From: Cryptomeria japonica
Taxonomy: Eukaryota > Streptophyta > Pinopsida > Cupressales > Cupressaceae
Direction of reading: 5' to 3'
Length of the DNA: 64,000 bases
NCBI RefSeq assembly: GCF_030272615.1
Contig: NW_026729205.1
Span: forward strand, 81,030 to 145,029
Position numbers and translations under genes: made by a program. Positions 34,637 to 45,815 of the stretch are shown here, piece by piece (position 1 is the stretch's first letter; each line of letters opens with the position of its first letter). The notes beneath the pieces are model-generated. The model did not search any database and had not been told where the DNA came from. It was given only the letters and a program-made list of their open reading frames with translations.

Positions 34637-35940
34637 GTGAAAAAGTGAGAGTGCAGAGCAAGAGGGTTGAGGAGAAGTAAGAAGAGAAGTGATGCTAAGT
34701 TGCCAATTTCTAATGGTCTACCCCTATTTTGAAACCAATTTCTTTTGCATCTTTTCAACTATGCTTCTTGACAAATAGTTTACTTGAATGCTCTACTGCT
34801 AATTTTCAGTTTGTCTTTCTTGATTTTGTGAATTGCTGATACTTTTGAGATGGCATTTTGGCAAACAACATGCATGCACTAAAAGGGTTTCAATTTGGAA
34901 TTGATATTGATAGTGAAGATATCACTTTATAATAATCAAGATTTGCATTCACTGAAATGATTTTAATCAACTAAAGAGCAATATTCATGACTTACAAGTA
35001 ATTAAAAAACTTACAAGGATGAGGCATATTCATAACTTACCCAGGTGCTAGGTGAAAATGTGAGAGTGCGGAGCAAGAGGGTTTAGGAGAAGTAGGAAGA
35101 GAGGTGATGCCAAGTTGCCAATTTGTAATGGTCTACCCCTATTTTGAAACAAATTTCTTTTGTACCTTTTCAACTATGCTTCTTGACAAACGGTTTACTT
35201 GAATGCTCTATTGCTAATTTTTAGTTTGTCTTTCTTGATTTTGTGAATGCCAATGTTTGTTTGTTGATACTTTTGAGATGGCATTTTGGCAAACAACATG
35301 CATGCACTGAAAGGGTTTCAATTAGGAATTGATATTGATAGTGCAGATATCACTTTATAATAATCAAGATTTGCATTCACTGAAATGATTTTAATCAACT
35401 AAAGAGAAATAATCATGACTTACAAGTAATTAAAAAACTTACAAGGATGAGGCATATTCACAACTTACCCAAGCGCTAGGTGAAAAAGTGAGAGTGCAGA
35501 GCAAGAGGGTTTAGGAGAAGTAAGAAGAGAAGTGATGCCAAGTTGCCAATTTATAATGGTCTACCCCTGTTTTGAAACCAATTTCTTTTTCATCTTTTCA
35601 ACTATGCTTCTTGACAAACAGTTTACTTGAATGCTCTACTGCTAATTTTCAGTTTGTCTTTCTTGATTTTGTGAATGCCAATGTTTGTTTGTTGATACTT
35701 TTGAGATGGCATTTTGACAAACAACATGCATGCACTGAAAGGGTTTCAATTTGGAATTGATATTGATAGTGCAAATATCACTTTATAATAATCAAGATTT
35801 GCATTCACTAAAATGATTTTAATCAACTAAAGAGCAATATTAATGACTTACAAGTAATAAAAAAACTTACAAGGATGAGGCATATTCATGACTTAGAAGT
35901 AATAAAAAAACTTACAAGGATGAGGCATATTCATAACTTT
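34637..35940. repeat. Three-copy tandem array, 415-440-bp units
   Basis: Units start GTGAAAAAGTGAGAGTGCAG at 34637, 35052 and 35480 (periods 415 and 428 bp). Unit 1 lacks 13 bp (around GCCAATGTTTGTTT) present in units 2 and 3. Unit 3 ends in a 45-bp internal tandem duplication (35845-35889 and 35890-35934). No open frame is conserved across the copies. Confidence 0.92.
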
Positions 35941-36489
35941 TGCAGTCTCGCCTTGGATATCAACACTAGAAGCAACTCATATTGTTTGTGTATAGACAAG
36001 ACAATATGGGAGTTCATTATACCCAGCAACTTGTGGTGTTGTTGTTCATGTTGGCTCTGTTGGACCTTGCAATTAAGATTCAATATACATTATTCAATAA
36101 GATTAACTGTGCAACATAATGAAATATTGAAAAATGTGTTATCTTGTTGAGCTTCGCTTGGTTTCGAGAATAGTTTAATATTCTCTACTTAACAAGGCCA
36201 ACCACGTGAATGTGGAAGCTCATTTGGCCCCTCCCCCCCCCCTAACATCACTCTAAATTCCCTGTTAACATCTTATAACATTCATTCATTCATTCTACCA
36301 TTAATAAAATATAGCATTCATTCATTAATATCACATAACATTTATTAACACATAACATTGATTAACATTAATTAACACGTAACATTCATCAATATTAATT
36401 AACACATATCATCCATAACCATTAATTAGCACATAATTGCATTCACTAACACATAAAAATCAGTCATTATCAAATAAGTTAGATTACAA
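35941..36489. repeat. AT-rich minisatellite-like stretch
   Basis: Includes a C run (about 36222-36242) and degenerate repeats of the words CATTCATT, ATTAACACATAACATT and CATCAATATTAATTAACA between 36280 and 36450. No gene is visible. Confidence 0.6.
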
Positions 36490-38927
36490 TCATTTCTTTT
36501 TTTGTTTTTTCTTTGAAGCTATGAAAAGACTAAGTGGAACATCGGTTTCTTCATCATTTCCCCCCTCTGCAGAGGTTCCGCCAACTGCTTGTGATCTCAA
36601 TGTATGCCTAGTCCTATATAGAGGATGAGGACAGTGAAGCGAAGGGGTATCCTCTGCAATAACAAAGAAATGGGTTAAATTCAAAAAAAATAATATTATT
36701 GTTACAAGTATTTCATTAATTTAGAGAACATAATTGTTGCGCTCTTTACCTAATGGAGCTACATCATTTTGTGTAGCCTCAACCTCAACATGTTGAACAC
36801 CCTCTAGATCATCTGGAGTTGAAATACTAAAGGTTACATTAATGCTGAACACCAATTGTAATTATATTTGTTTAAAGGAATAACAGTGGTCCTCTTTACC
36901 TAAGTGGGGAACATCATGTTCCTGATGTTGTGTACCCAGATCATGCTCCACTTGGTCACCACCGACTACATGCTCTAAAATATTAACAAAAAAGGTTACA
37001 TTAATTACTACTCTAATTACAAATTAATATGTTTAATTGTATTAATATTTCATTTACATGAGATACTTACAATTCATGCAACAAGTTTCATGTAACCACT
37101 AGAGCCGAGTTTGTGTTGCCCATGCTTTTCTTGTCTTGCCTTGGTTGCCTTTGATGTGTCACTCTGTCTATAGAAAGTTTGAAATATGTTAGATTATATA
37201 AATATAAAGAGTAATTAATTAGTACATAATTACATTATTAATAGTATATCGTACCTTCTTCTAGCGTCAATTCTCTCCTTGGCATCCAAAATCAGGTCCT
37301 TCCACTCCCTCTCTGGAATCATGGGGGGACACTCATACTTTAGGTTCCTCTCTAAATGGGTCCTGTATTGGTCCCTCACATACTTTAGATATGTGCCAAC
37401 TTTTTCAAGGAGCTTGGTTTTGTCAAAGGTGTCATTTCCAAACCACTCAACCATTTGGTTTGTCAATTCATCTTTTAACATTTTTTCTTGGTCATTCCAC
37501 CTTTTAAAGCAAAAACAAACCTGTTAGATTCAGAAATGAACTGAAGCTACATTTATTACACTTCAAGAAATGGATCAAAGGAAAACTATTCTAGCAATTA
37601 TATAAAATCAAAATAGTGGATTAGGGTTAGTTCACATATGATGTACCACCTTTTACATATGGTGGGCCCAAATATCTGCAATGCAATGTCACTAAGATGT
37701 TTATAAAAAATATCATTGCTTGCAAAAAATTCATGGGATCATTAGTCCAAAACGAGTGATCATAAAGCAAATTACAATTAGAGTATATATAATAATAATT
37801 TTAAAGTACCTGGAACCTTTTGTATCTTTAAGGGAATCATTTCTTCATCGCTCACTACCAATGTGGCCTGCAACATTCCCATACTAGCAATATGAGAAGA
37901 TCTAGGAAACGATGGTATGTTCTTAGCAGTAGTAACCTCTAGCACATCCTCGTGTGCATCTCCTCCTGCAAAAAATGAATCCACTATGAAATGGCATTAG
38001 AATTCAAGAAAGAACCCTTGAAGGGAAATAAACACATGACAAAAGATAGAGCAAAAGAGGGATCTACCAATAGTGGGTGGGCTAATAAGATGTGCAATAG
38101 AGGATGTCTGCATGGTATGTGTTGCTGACATTGCAATCGGCAATACAGGTGAGGGTAACCTCTGATGAGGCAGCGACGACATTTGCATAGGAACATTGAC
38201 AGCACCTAAAGAATAATACATTAAATATATGAAAAGTGCAAGAATTGTAAACAAGGATGGACCTTTATTTTGAAAATTGACAGTATCAAGTATGATGTGT
38301 TTTGGTTACTCAGAGTGATAAGCCAAGCAAGCGTTAATACAAGAAAATCATCATCACCTGAAGATCCTCCAACACCTTGATCATGGCAATGACTTTCATG
38401 AGGGCAGATAAATTGTTGTAAAAAAAATACGTACATATTTTAGTTAATGACATAAAAGAGAATAAAATATAAACCATTATTGAACTTTTGTTATAATTAA
38501 AGCTTTCATTACTGCTTACTTGCAAGTTTTCTATTGTCTGAATCAATAATTCCACCCTCTCTCATATCTCATCAGTAATAGGATGCACGACTGCCAAAGC
38601 AACAATCTCTTTTCTAATTTTTCTAAGAGGCTTTTTTAAGAGTTCCATAGGGTGTGTAGAATCTTCAGGGTCATCATCTCTTAACCCTAATGATTCCACA
38701 TCCCTAAAGAGGTTCTCAGGTACTGCAACTCCCTTTCCCTTTCCTCGAACATCCGTCTGTGTCAAGAATATCATTAAAAATTACAAAATTAGTATAAATC
38801 ACTAAAAAAAAGAACATAATAATGTAAAAGTTTGATTCTATCTAATTTGTACAGTTACAATGAGGTTTACCTGCTTGGTAGAAGTTTCACAACCTACATC
38901 CCTGTCTGCGATATGTGATGGATCCAT
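36490..38927 (-). pseudogene. CACTA TNPA-like (Ptta/En/Spm family) gene
   Basis: A multi-exon gene read right to left. Start MDPSHIADRDVGCETSTKQ (38871-38927), then exon 38520-38756 (GKGKGVAVPENLFRD, then a TGA inside DEI-RVELLIQTIENLQ near 38562). Smaller exons lie near 38380, 38065-38211 (SSLPHQRLPSPVLPIAMSA) and 37805-37985. The conserved core at about 37250-37505 reads KLLEKVGTYLKYVRDQYRTH, then ECPPMIPEREWKDLILD. A Lys/Arg/Ser-rich exon (about 37080-37165, KATKARQEKHGQHKLGSSGY) and short acidic exons follow to a Lys-rich tail near 36510. The core matches the Ptta/En/Spm plant transposase family (Pfam Transposase_24). In En/Spm, TNPA binds subterminal repeats. The internal stop suggests it is inactive. 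Borders of the small exons are approximate. Confidence 0.7.
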
Positions 38928-39236
38928 GTTGCCCTGTGACAAAGAAAAAATATAAAAAACGTTAGTGAAATTAAACCAATAGACTTAGCAAAAAACTTCA
39001 TAATAAAATGGTATATTAGATTCATTAATTGGAGGTTGGTTAATTTAAATGGTATATAGTATGTACCACCCCCATAATATTAACTTTGTTTGTATCTATA
39101 AGATTCAAACTGTAATCATTTAGAAGCTCTTCGCCTGCACTTATTGATTTTATCGCACATACAAATACATGATTTCCCTTGCACGCCTCAAATATGCAAT
39201 TGGGTTGTTTATTAGTTGACCCAGGTCATGTACTAT
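38928..39236. other. Spacer inside the CACTA
   Basis: About 300 bp between the split CACTA frame and the start of the TNPA-like gene. Minus-strand reading just below 39237 gives IVHDLGQLINNPIAYL after a stop, so the exon of the next feature may once have extended here. Confidence 0.4.
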
Positions 39237-39492
39237 TTATAAAACCTGCAATATTCCCTTTTGCTTTTGGCTGACCATCAATGTATACAACCACTCGTTT
39301 ACTTTGATCATTATGTTTTTGTTGTATATAATTTGCTGAACGTGCATACCTACACTTGCTTTTTTATATTTAACAATCTGCATCCAATTATTGTAATTGT
39401 AACAAGGTTCAACAAACTCCATCAATTCAGCAACTCTATTGTAATAGACCTTTATGCCATCCATGGAAAATAAGCCTAAACCATGTAATGAC
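39237..39492 (-). pseudogene. CACTA reading frame, distal half (split by Copia)
   Basis: Minus-strand frame LHGLGLFSMDGIKVYYNRVA, continuing MEFVEPCYNYNNWMQIVKYK to a stop at 39237. Across the Copia insertion it joins in frame with 45488-45815, where the sequence reads DRIYRITSSS just before the junction. The family is not recognised. Its place between the TNPD and TNPA genes suggests an exon of a CACTA-encoded protein. Confidence 0.55.
39488..39492. repeat. Copia target site duplication, left
   Basis: ATGAC directly before the 5' LTR; the same five bases follow the 3' LTR at 45488-45492. Confidence 0.95.
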
Positions 39493-40377
39493 TGTTGGGA
39501 AAAATGGTGTCTCAACCTTGCATTTATGTGAGGTTACTATTTATAGTAAGTTTTCATTTGAGCACGAAATGGTGCGAAACTCTCCCTGAAGCTTCTGGTT
39601 GGCTAGATAAGCATTCCGGTAAAGTTTCGTCGCAAGGTCACAGCTAGTTTTGAAGATATTAAAGTTTTCGCTTTGGAGGGGTACAATAAAATGTTTAAAC
39701 TTAATTTTGGGGACTTTAGAGGCTCCGAAACGCCCTGAAAAGTGGCCATAACCGGCGAAGCGGGTTATGAGGTGATAGAGCACTTCGCGAGCTTTCTGGC
39801 GCTTCAAACGGTTCGTCAATCGGACACCCGGTTCTCAAGTTATGGCCTCCGGAAGTTTGTACTCCTGAAATAGGAAAAATAATTTGTATCGGACACATAA
39901 ATGAGCTGTAAAAGGGAGCGACATGTGTTGATGTGTGCTTTAACATGTCATAGAAGGGAGATAAGGTCGGCTACACCTTATTGGGTGGTTTTAGCCCATG
40001 GTTTTGTAATACCGTTTGACGGTTTCTTGTATTGTATCTCCTATTTATGAGGTGTGTGAGATAGAGGTTGTGTGTAAGAGTCTTATGGCTATTGAGTTGC
40101 CTCTGAATCTCTGATTAGTGCTACTCCTGTGAAGAGCTTGCTCTGCAAGTATTTTGTAATCTGTTTTTGATTGCTGAATAAAATATTGAGCTGCTTTTGG
40201 AGGGTGGGGTTTTTCTCCCGAAAGGGTTTTCCCCACGTAAATCACTGTGTTGTGGTATGAATGCTATTATATCTATTTCTGTTTTCTGTAACTATTGTAA
40301 CAATCTGAAAAAGTTTTGCATTACCCTCCTCTCAAGGTTAGTGTAGGAAGTTGTTTCTGCTACTTTACTTCCTTACA
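39493..40377 (+). repeat. Copia 5' LTR
   Basis: Starts TGTTGGGAAAAATGG and ends ACTTCCTTACA. It contains a likely core promoter and R region; CTCCTATTTATGAGG (near 40038) is a candidate TATA element and AATAAAATATTGAG (near 40177) a candidate polyadenylation signal. Direct evidence is the match to 44603-45487. Confidence 0.95.
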
Positions 40378-40379
40378 AG

Positions 40380-40392
40380 TGGTATCAGAGCC
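40380..40392 (+). promoter_or_regulatory. Copia primer binding site
   Basis: TGGTATCAGAGCC, complementary to the 3' end of plant initiator methionine tRNA, two bases inside the 5' LTR. Confidence 0.93.
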
Positions 40393-40501
40393 TGATCACC
40401 TTTGGTTTCAATTGTGGGCAGTTGGGTTTTTTGAACTAATCCAGATTTGAGTGGGAGCTTGTGCAGAAGACACTTTTTGATCTTGTTGCAGGAATATTCA
40501 G

Positions 40502-43500
40502 ATGGCGAGTTCGTCAGGGAGAATAGAGGTGGAGAAATTTAATGGAAGTAATTTTGAGATGTGGAAGCTGAAGATGGAAGATCTGCTAATAGATCGAGAT
40601 CTTTGGGATGATGTTGATGCAAATGTCCAAAGGCCCTCAGATCCTACTGCGGCAGCTCAGTATAATGTTATGGACCGAAAAGCCAAGGGTCTAATCAGAC
40701 TGTGCTTGGCAGACTCTGTTCTAATCAATGTCCATGAAGAAAACTCTGCAAAAAAGCTATGGACTAAGCTTGGTGAGATGTATCAAGTGAAATCTTTATT
40801 AAATCAAATTTTCTTAAGAAAGAAATTGTATTCCTTGAAGATGGAAGAGGGTGGACGAATTGCAGACCACCTAGAAGCATTCAATATGATTGTGGCTCAA
40901 TTAGTATCCGTCGGTGTTAAGATGGACGAGGAGGAAAAATGTCAGATCTTGCTTTGCTCTTTGCCTGATTCGTGGGATTCTCTTGTTATGGCTATCGGTA
41001 GTACTTCTGTTGTTTTGAAATCTGAAGATGTGGTGGGTGCCCTACTCGGTGAAGAGATGCGAAGGAAGGTATCCATCAGTTCAAAGGAAGCCCTAACTGT
41101 TCGTGGAAGACCTAAGGAGAAAGGCAAGAAGAATGAGAAGCGTGGCAAGTCCAAATCCAAAGGGAGATCGAAATCTCCTGGAAAGTCCAAAGTCATTTGC
41201 TGGAATTGCGGTAAACCGGGTCACATCCGTAAGGACTGCAAAGAAGAAAAGAAGAAGAAAAAGAAAAAGTTCGATTCTGATTCTGAGTCCGACAAGGAAG
41301 ATGGCGATGCCTTTATTGCGGCTTTGGCGACTCATGCAGGTAATGATGCCTGGCTAATTGACTCAGGTGCATCTTTTCATATGACTTCCAATAGAGATTG
41401 GTTTTCTGAATATGAAGGATTTAATGGAGGTAAGGTGTACTTGGGTGATGATTCACATCTAGACATTGTTGGTCGAGGTAAAGTTAGAATCAGGTTTTCT
41501 GATGGTAGAATAAAAAGGATTAATGGTGTGCTGCATATCCCTGGATTAAAACGAAACTTGTTATCTGTGAGCAAACTGATAGATGCGGGTGTGCAGGTAG
41601 TCTTTTCTGAAGCAGGATGTAAGATGATTAAGGGTGCTATGGTAGTTGCTAGAGGTGTCAGGTTTGGCACTTTGTATAAGCTTGAAGCATACACTGTTGA
41701 GTGTAATAGCACTTCTGTAAAAAGTAAATCTGCGGATACTTCATTGGAAGATTTGAAGGTTTCACCTTCAGCAGATGGAAATGGTTTTTGGGTACCTAAG
41801 GGTGCTCTTTCGTCTGAAGCAAAGTTACCTGCAGAGAAGACTATGTTATGGCACCAGAGACTTGGCCACATTGGAGAAAAGGGTCTAAGGACCTTGAAAA
41901 ATAAAAACCTTGTTGAAGGTTTGAATGACTGTAACCTTGACTTTGATTTCTGTGAGCATTGCATTTATGGAAAACAAAACCGCGTTCAGTTTTACTCAAG
42001 TTCTCATAAAACTTGTGGTGTTTTGGATCTTATCCATTCTGATGTGTTTGGTCTAGTAGATGTCTCTTCGATTGGAAAATCCACATATTATGTTTCATTT
42101 ATTGATGATTTTAGTAGAAGGACATGGGTTTATTTTCTAAAGAGTAAATCTGAAGTTTTTAGTCGTTTTAAAGAATTTAAAGCAATGGTTGAGTTGCAGA
42201 CTGGAAAGAAAATAAAATGTTTGAGAACTGATAATGGCGGTGAGTTTTGCTCTAATGATTTTGATAGATTCTGTAAAAACTGTGGAATTAACAGGCAGAA
42301 GACAACTCCGTATTCTCCACAGCAGAATGGAGTTGCAGAAAGAATGAACAGGACACTGATGGAGAAGGCTAGGAGTATGTTGAGTGGTGCTGGTCTCGAA
42401 CAAAAGTTTTGGGCTGAAGCTGTTGCCACTGCTTGCTACCTAATTAACAGGTCTCCTACATCAGCTCTTGTTGATAAAACGCCTATGGAAGCATGGTCAG
42501 GTCACAAGCCTTCATTGAGACATCTTAGAGTTTTTGGTTGCGAGGCATATGCACATGTGCCAAAGGAGAAGCGAACAAAGTTGGAGAACAAGGCTGTGAA
42601 ATGTATCTTCATCGGGTATAGTTATGGTGTGAAAGGATACAAGCTTTGGGACCCTGTTGCACAAAAGGTAATTCACAGTAGAAGTGTTATTTTTAGAGAA
42701 ATTAAGTCTCCTTCTGTTACACTGCAGCCAGAACAGACTAAAAAGGAAGATGTGATTCAACTTCCTTCTACACCTGAAAGAGTTGAATCGAGACCCCTAG
42801 ATAGGCAAGAATTTGAGGAGAGCTCGTCTAGCTCTGAATCTTCAGAAGAAGAGGAAGAACCTCCAACTCAGCTTGTTCAAAGGTCTACAAGACATAGACA
42901 ACCACCTGAAAGGTATTCACCTGATGATTGGAGATGTATTTTTGCTTTGAATACTAGTGTGGATGAACCGAAATCTGTAGAAGAGGCATTAGGTATGAAT
43001 GATGCAGAATCCTGGAAGATTGCTATGGAGGAAGAAATGGCAGCTTTGAAAAAGAATGATACATGGGATCTTGTACCATTGCCTGAAGGACGAAAACCTG
43101 TTGGTTGTAAATGGGTGTTCAAGAAAAAGATTGGTTCAGATGGAAGCATTGAGAAGTATAAAGCAAGGTTGGTTGCAAAAGGCTACTCTCAGGTTGAGGG
43201 TGTTGATTATGGTGAGATATTTTCTCCTGTTGCAAAAATGACGTCCATTAGATTTTTGCTTTCTATTGCTACTGCTTATGATTTAGAGGTTGAGCAAATG
43301 GATGTGAAAACTGCTTTCCTTCATGGTGATTTGGAGGAAGATATTTATATGACACAGCCGGAGCACTATGTGGTGAAAGGCAAAAGAAATTTGGTCTGTA
43401 AATTGAAGAAATCTTTATATGGTCTCAAACAAAGTCCTAGGATGTGGTACCAGAAATTTGATACATATGTGTTGAGTTTGGGATTTGAACGTTCTAAATC

Positions 43501-44545
43501 AGATCACTGTGTTTATTATAAATCTTATGGTGATCATTTCTTATTCATTGCATTGTATGTTGATGATATGTTATTCATTGGTAAAGGGAAAGGTATGATT
43601 TCAGAACTGAAGTCTCAGCTCGCTGCTAAATTTGAAATGAAAGATCTTGGTGCAGCAAAGCACATTCTTGGGATGGAAATTAGAAGAGATAGGGTGAACA
43701 GAAAGCTATGGCTAGGCCAGAGTAAGTATGTGAATTCAGTGTTACAGAGGTTCAACATGCAGAATTGTAGACCATTGAGTGTTCCTTTTACAGTTGGAAT
43801 GAAACTATCTGTTTCAGATTGTCCTACATCCCCATTGGAGATGGAAGACATGAGCAGAGTGCCTTACCAAAGTGCGGTTGGAAGCTTGATGTATGCTATG
43901 GTCTATACTAGACCAGACATTGCCCAAGCAGTGGGAGTACTTTCTAGATATATGTCTAATCCTGGTAGAGTTCATTGGGATGCAGTCAAAAGAGTCTTCA
44001 GATATTTGAAGGGTACTTCAGAGTATTCTTTGTGTTATCATGGTAATTCAGTTGGAGACATGACTTCCCTTGATATCCATGGTTATGTGGATTCAGATTG
44101 GGCAGGTGATATTGATAGCAGAAGATCCACTAGTGCTTATGTGTTTACTTTGTTTGGTGGTGCAATTAGTTGGATGAGTAAGCGACAGGCTGTGGTTGCT
44201 CTATCCACTACTGAAGCAGAGTATATGGCAGCTACTCATGCTTGTAAAGAGGCCATTTGGCTTAAGAGACTATGTTCGAATATTGGAATAAAACAAGGTA
44301 CAGTGACAATTTACTGTGACAGTCAGAGTGCAATTAGCCTAGCTAAGAACCCGACATTTCATGCCCGGACCAAACATATTGATATTCAGTATCATTTTGT
44401 TAGAGATATGGTCGAAGATGGTAGGGTGAAGCTGGTTAAGGTGGAAACTTTGATGAATGTTGTAGATGCTTTAACTAAGGCTGTGAGCACAGAGAAGTTT
44501 AGATGGTGTTCAGAGTCTATGGGCCTTATGGCCCCTAGCAATTGA
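40502..44545 (+). CDS. Copia gag-pol polyprotein
   Basis: 1,347 codons, no stop. Gag (residues 1 to about 230, retrotransposon gag of UBN2 type) ends in a Lys-rich linker and one zinc knuckle CWNCGKPGHIRKDC (233-246). Aspartic protease DSGAS at 287-291. Integrase with the N-terminal zinc site HQRLGH (451-456) and CEHC, then the catalytic triad D514, D577 (RTDNGGEF) and E613 (NGVAERMN), the last two 36 residues apart as in DD35E enzymes. Reverse transcriptase with LVAKGYSQVEGVDY, MDVKTAFLHGDLEEDIYM, SLYGLKQSPRMWY and YVDD at 1019-1022. RNase H with DSDWAGD (1197), STTEAEYMA and DSQSAISLAKNP. The order PR-INT-RT-RH defines Ty1/Copia. The start at 40502 follows the primer site by 110 bp and gives MASSSGRIEVEKFNG, the usual family start. 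Every motif checked is intact. Confidence 0.97.
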   Translation: MASSSGRIEVEKFNGSNFEMWKLKMEDLLIDRDLWDDVDANVQRPSDPTAAAQYNVMDRKAKGLIRLCLADSVLINVHEENSAKKLWTKLGEMYQVKSLLNQIFLRKKLYSLKMEEGGRIADHLEAFNMIVAQLVSVGVKMDEEEKCQILLCSLPDSWDSLVMAIGSTSVVLKSEDVVGALLGEEMRRKVSISSKEALTVRGRPKEKGKKNEKRGKSKSKGRSKSPGKSKVICWNCGKPGHIRKDCKEEKKKKKKKFDSDSESDKEDGDAFIAALATHAGNDAWLIDSGASFHMTSNRDWFSEYEGFNGGKVYLGDDSHLDIVGRGKVRIRFSDGRIKRINGVLHIPGLKRNLLSVSKLIDAGVQVVFSEAGCKMIKGAMVVARGVRFGTLYKLEAYTVECNSTSVKSKSADTSLEDLKVSPSADGNGFWVPKGALSSEAKLPAEKTMLWHQRLGHIGEKGLRTLKNKNLVEGLNDCNLDFDFCEHCIYGKQNRVQFYSSSHKTCGVLDLIHSDVFGLVDVSSIGKSTYYVSFIDDFSRRTWVYFLKSKSEVFSRFKEFKAMVELQTGKKIKCLRTDNGGEFCSNDFDRFCKNCGINRQKTTPYSPQQNGVAERMNRTLMEKARSMLSGAGLEQKFWAEAVATACYLINRSPTSALVDKTPMEAWSGHKPSLRHLRVFGCEAYAHVPKEKRTKLENKAVKCIFIGYSYGVKGYKLWDPVAQKVIHSRSVIFREIKSPSVTLQPEQTKKEDVIQLPSTPERVESRPLDRQEFEESSSSSESSEEEEEPPTQLVQRSTRHRQPPERYSPDDWRCIFALNTSVDEPKSVEEALGMNDAESWKIAMEEEMAALKKNDTWDLVPLPEGRKPVGCKWVFKKKIGSDGSIEKYKARLVAKGYSQVEGVDYGEIFSPVAKMTSIRFLLSIATAYDLEVEQMDVKTAFLHGDLEEDIYMTQPEHYVVKGKRNLVCKLKKSLYGLKQSPRMWYQKFDTYVLSLGFERSKSDHCVYYKSYGDHFLFIALYVDDMLFIGKGKGMISELKSQLAAKFEMKDLGAAKHILGMEIRRDRVNRKLWLGQSKYVNSVLQRFNMQNCRPLSVPFTVGMKLSVSDCPTSPLEMEDMSRVPYQSAVGSLMYAMVYTRPDIAQAVGVLSRYMSNPGRVHWDAVKRVFRYLKGTSEYSLCYHGNSVGDMTSLDIHGYVDSDWAGDIDSRRSTSAYVFTLFGGAISWMSKRQAVVALSTTEAEYMAATHACKEAIWLKRLCSNIGIKQGTVTIYCDSQSAISLAKNPTFHARTKHIDIQYHFVRDMVEDGRVKLVKVETLMNVVDALTKAVSTEKFRWCSESMGLMAPSN

Positions 44546-44590
44546 TTCATTGTGTTGACCATTCCCTTCCGCTCATGCAAGGTGTTCGAC

Positions 44591-44602
44591 AAGTGGGAGA
44601 TT
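44591..44602 (+). promoter_or_regulatory. Copia polypurine tract
   Basis: AAGTGGGAGATT immediately before the 3' LTR. The same tract precedes the LTR of the related element at 60515-60526 on the minus strand. Confidence 0.85.
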
Positions 44603-45487
44603 TGTTGGGAAAAATGGTGTCTCAACCTTGCATTTATGTGAGGTTACTATTTATAGTAAGTTTTCATTTGAGCATGAAATGGTGTGAAACTCTCCCTGAA
44701 GCTTCTGGTTGGCTAGATAAGCATTCCGGTAAAGTTTCGTCGCAAGGTCACAACTAATTTTGAAGATATTAAAGTTTTCGTCTTGGAGGGGTGCAATAAA
44801 ATGTTTAAACTTAATTTTGGGGACTTTAGAGGCTCCAAAATGCCCTGAAAAGTGGCCGTAACCGGCGAATCAGGTTACGAGGTGATAGAGCACTTCGCGA
44901 GCTTTCCGGCGCTTCAAACGGTTCGTCAATCGGACACCCGGTTCTCAAGTTATGGCCTCCGGAAGTTTGTACTCCTGAAATAGGAAAAATAATTTGTATC
45001 GGACACATAAATGAGCTGTAAAAGGGAGCGACACGTGTTGATGTGTGCTTTAACATGTCATAGAAGGGAGATAAGGTCGGCTACACCTTATTGGGTGGTT
45101 TTAGCCCATGGTTTTGTAATACCGTTTGACGGTTTCTTGTATTGTATCTCCTATTTATGAGGTGTGTGAGATAGAGGTTGTGTGTAAGAGTCTTATGGCT
45201 ATTGAGTTGCCTCTGAATCTCTGATTAGTGCTACTCCTGTGAAGAGCTTGCTCTGCAAGTATTTTGTAATCTATTTTTGATTGCTGAATAAAATATTGAG
45301 CTGCTTTTGGAGGGTGGGGTTTTTCTCCCGAAAGGGTTTTCCCCACGTAAATCACTGTGTTGTGGTATGAATGCTATTATATCTATTTCTGTTTTTTGTA
45401 ACTGCTGTAACAATCTGAAAAAATTTTGCATTACCCTCCTCTCAAGGTTAGTGTAGGAAGTTGTTTCCGCTACTTTACTTCCTTACA
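44603..45487 (+). repeat. Copia 3' LTR
   Basis: Same length as the 5' LTR with about 21 substitutions by hand count and no length change. Followed by the ATGAC target duplication at 45488-45492. Confidence 0.95.
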
Positions 45488-45815
45488 ATGACGAAGATGT
45501 TATGCGATATATCCTATCGCTAACACAAAAATCAGTGTTTATTGGAGGAAGTTCCTTGGGCACCCATTGTTTCTATAGATGTATGTACCTCAGTGGCACC
45601 TCAATTTCGCCTTTGGTCTCATCATCATAAGAACATGACCCCCCTTGAGCAAGGAAATATTTCATGCGTTTATTGAATTTTCTTCTAATCGTTTGACCTC
45701 TTGTTGATCTTCCTATTGTAGACTTACTACATGTGTCACTTTCATTTTCTATTCCTTTATTTTCCTCACTCGATGAAGACGTATCTGACAAATACCTATT
45801 TGGGGGTACTTGCAC
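45488..45815 (-). pseudogene. CACTA reading frame, proximal half (split by Copia)
   Basis: Minus-strand frame VPPNRYLSDTSSSSEENKGI, then GRSTRGQTIRRKFNKRMKYF and ETKGEIEVPLRYIHL, a TAG near 45580, then ELPPINTDFCVSDRIYRITS up to the Copia border, where it continues in 39237-39492. Ser-rich and basic, not recognised. The TAG shows it had decayed or was not one exon. Confidence 0.5.

Larger units (their letters stand above)
39493..45487 (+). mobile_element. Full-length Copia retrotransposon (Tork/Tnt1-like)
   Basis: 5,995 bp: 885-bp LTRs (39493-40377 and 44603-45487), tRNA-Met-type primer site TGGTATCAGAGCC at 40380-40392, one uninterrupted gag-pol frame, and polypurine tract AAGTGGGAGATT at 44591-44602. 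It is flanked by the ATGAC target duplication. I count about 21 differences between the two LTRs (about 2.4%), mostly transitions, so it inserted well after the CACTA genes were in place but not yesterday. With an intact frame, both LTRs and the priming sites, it is the one element here that could still be autonomous. Confidence 0.97.

Noticed and set aside
34637-35940. CRISPR-like or satellite array
   Set aside because: Only three long units with no short repeat-spacer structure; plant DNA. Kept as a plain tandem array.
41377-41964. 195-codon minus-strand frame inside the Copia (and the similar one at 63091-63666)
   Set aside because: Shadow of the gag-pol frame; repeated in the related Copia for the same reason.
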